DNA from: an uncultured Bacillota bacterium
GTDB lineage: Bacteria; Bacillota; Dehalobacteriia; UBA7702
Direction: 5' to 3'
DNA length: 5,370 nt
Assembly (NCBI GenBank): GCA_902766525.1
Contig: CACXDX010000188.1
Location: forward strand, 1-5,370
How positions within the stretch are numbered: the first letter of the stretch is position 1; every line of letters starts with the position of its first letter. Shown in pieces: positions 5,369-5,370 of this stretch. The notes below the pieces were generated by a model. The model had not been told where the DNA came from. It saw nothing but the letters and a program-made list of their open reading frames with translations, and did no database searches. A program made the translations under genes and the position numbers.

Positions 5369-5370
5369 GA

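Overview
The window looks like chromosomal DNA from an anaerobic low-to-middle GC Bacillota, most likely of the class Clostridia. The signs are strong AGGAGG-type ribosome binding sites, sigma-A promoters with TATAAT -10 boxes, compact U-tailed terminators, a stand-alone AICAR formyltransferase next to a PurO-type IMP cyclohydrolase, a COG1453-type aldo/keto reductase, and a signal-peptide protein with a C-terminal anchor. I cannot name a genus. I see no tRNA, rRNA, CRISPR array, insertion sequence or phage gene.

Layout from left to right. Positions 1-801 (minus strand) hold an aldo/keto reductase whose C-terminal part lies outside the window. A hairpin at 825-865 separates it from a minus-strand gene (888-1664) for an exported protein with a C-terminal membrane anchor. 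The 192-bp gap 1665-1856 is a divergent promoter region, with one promoter firing left into the exported-protein gene and one firing right into a purine operon. The purine operon (1857-3758) has two genes, a PurO-like IMP cyclohydrolase and an AICAR formyltransferase, and ends in a very strong terminator at 3826-3866. A good promoter (TTGACG, 17 bp, TATAAT) then drives two tightly spaced small genes: a 66-residue protein resembling part of a PPC (pre-peptidase C-terminal) domain (3954-4154), and a membrane-anchored charged protein (4157-4870). These end at a terminator at 4898-4929. A hairpin-rich 219-bp stretch follows, and the window closes with a minus-strand 92-residue small protein (5090-5368).

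Functionally, the central operon should carry out the last two steps of de novo purine synthesis, AICAR to FAICAR to IMP. Most bacteria do this with one bifunctional PurH. Here the cyclohydrolase step appears to be done by the unrelated PurO-type enzyme. A PurBox-like sequence lies over the operon promoter, so PurR-type control is possible but unproven. The rest of the window is made of separate small units of unknown or general function.

I found no clearly new multi-gene system. The best candidates for a second look are the coupled pair at 3954-4870, the PurBox-like operator, and the two alternative folds in the shared 3' region at 4956-5004.
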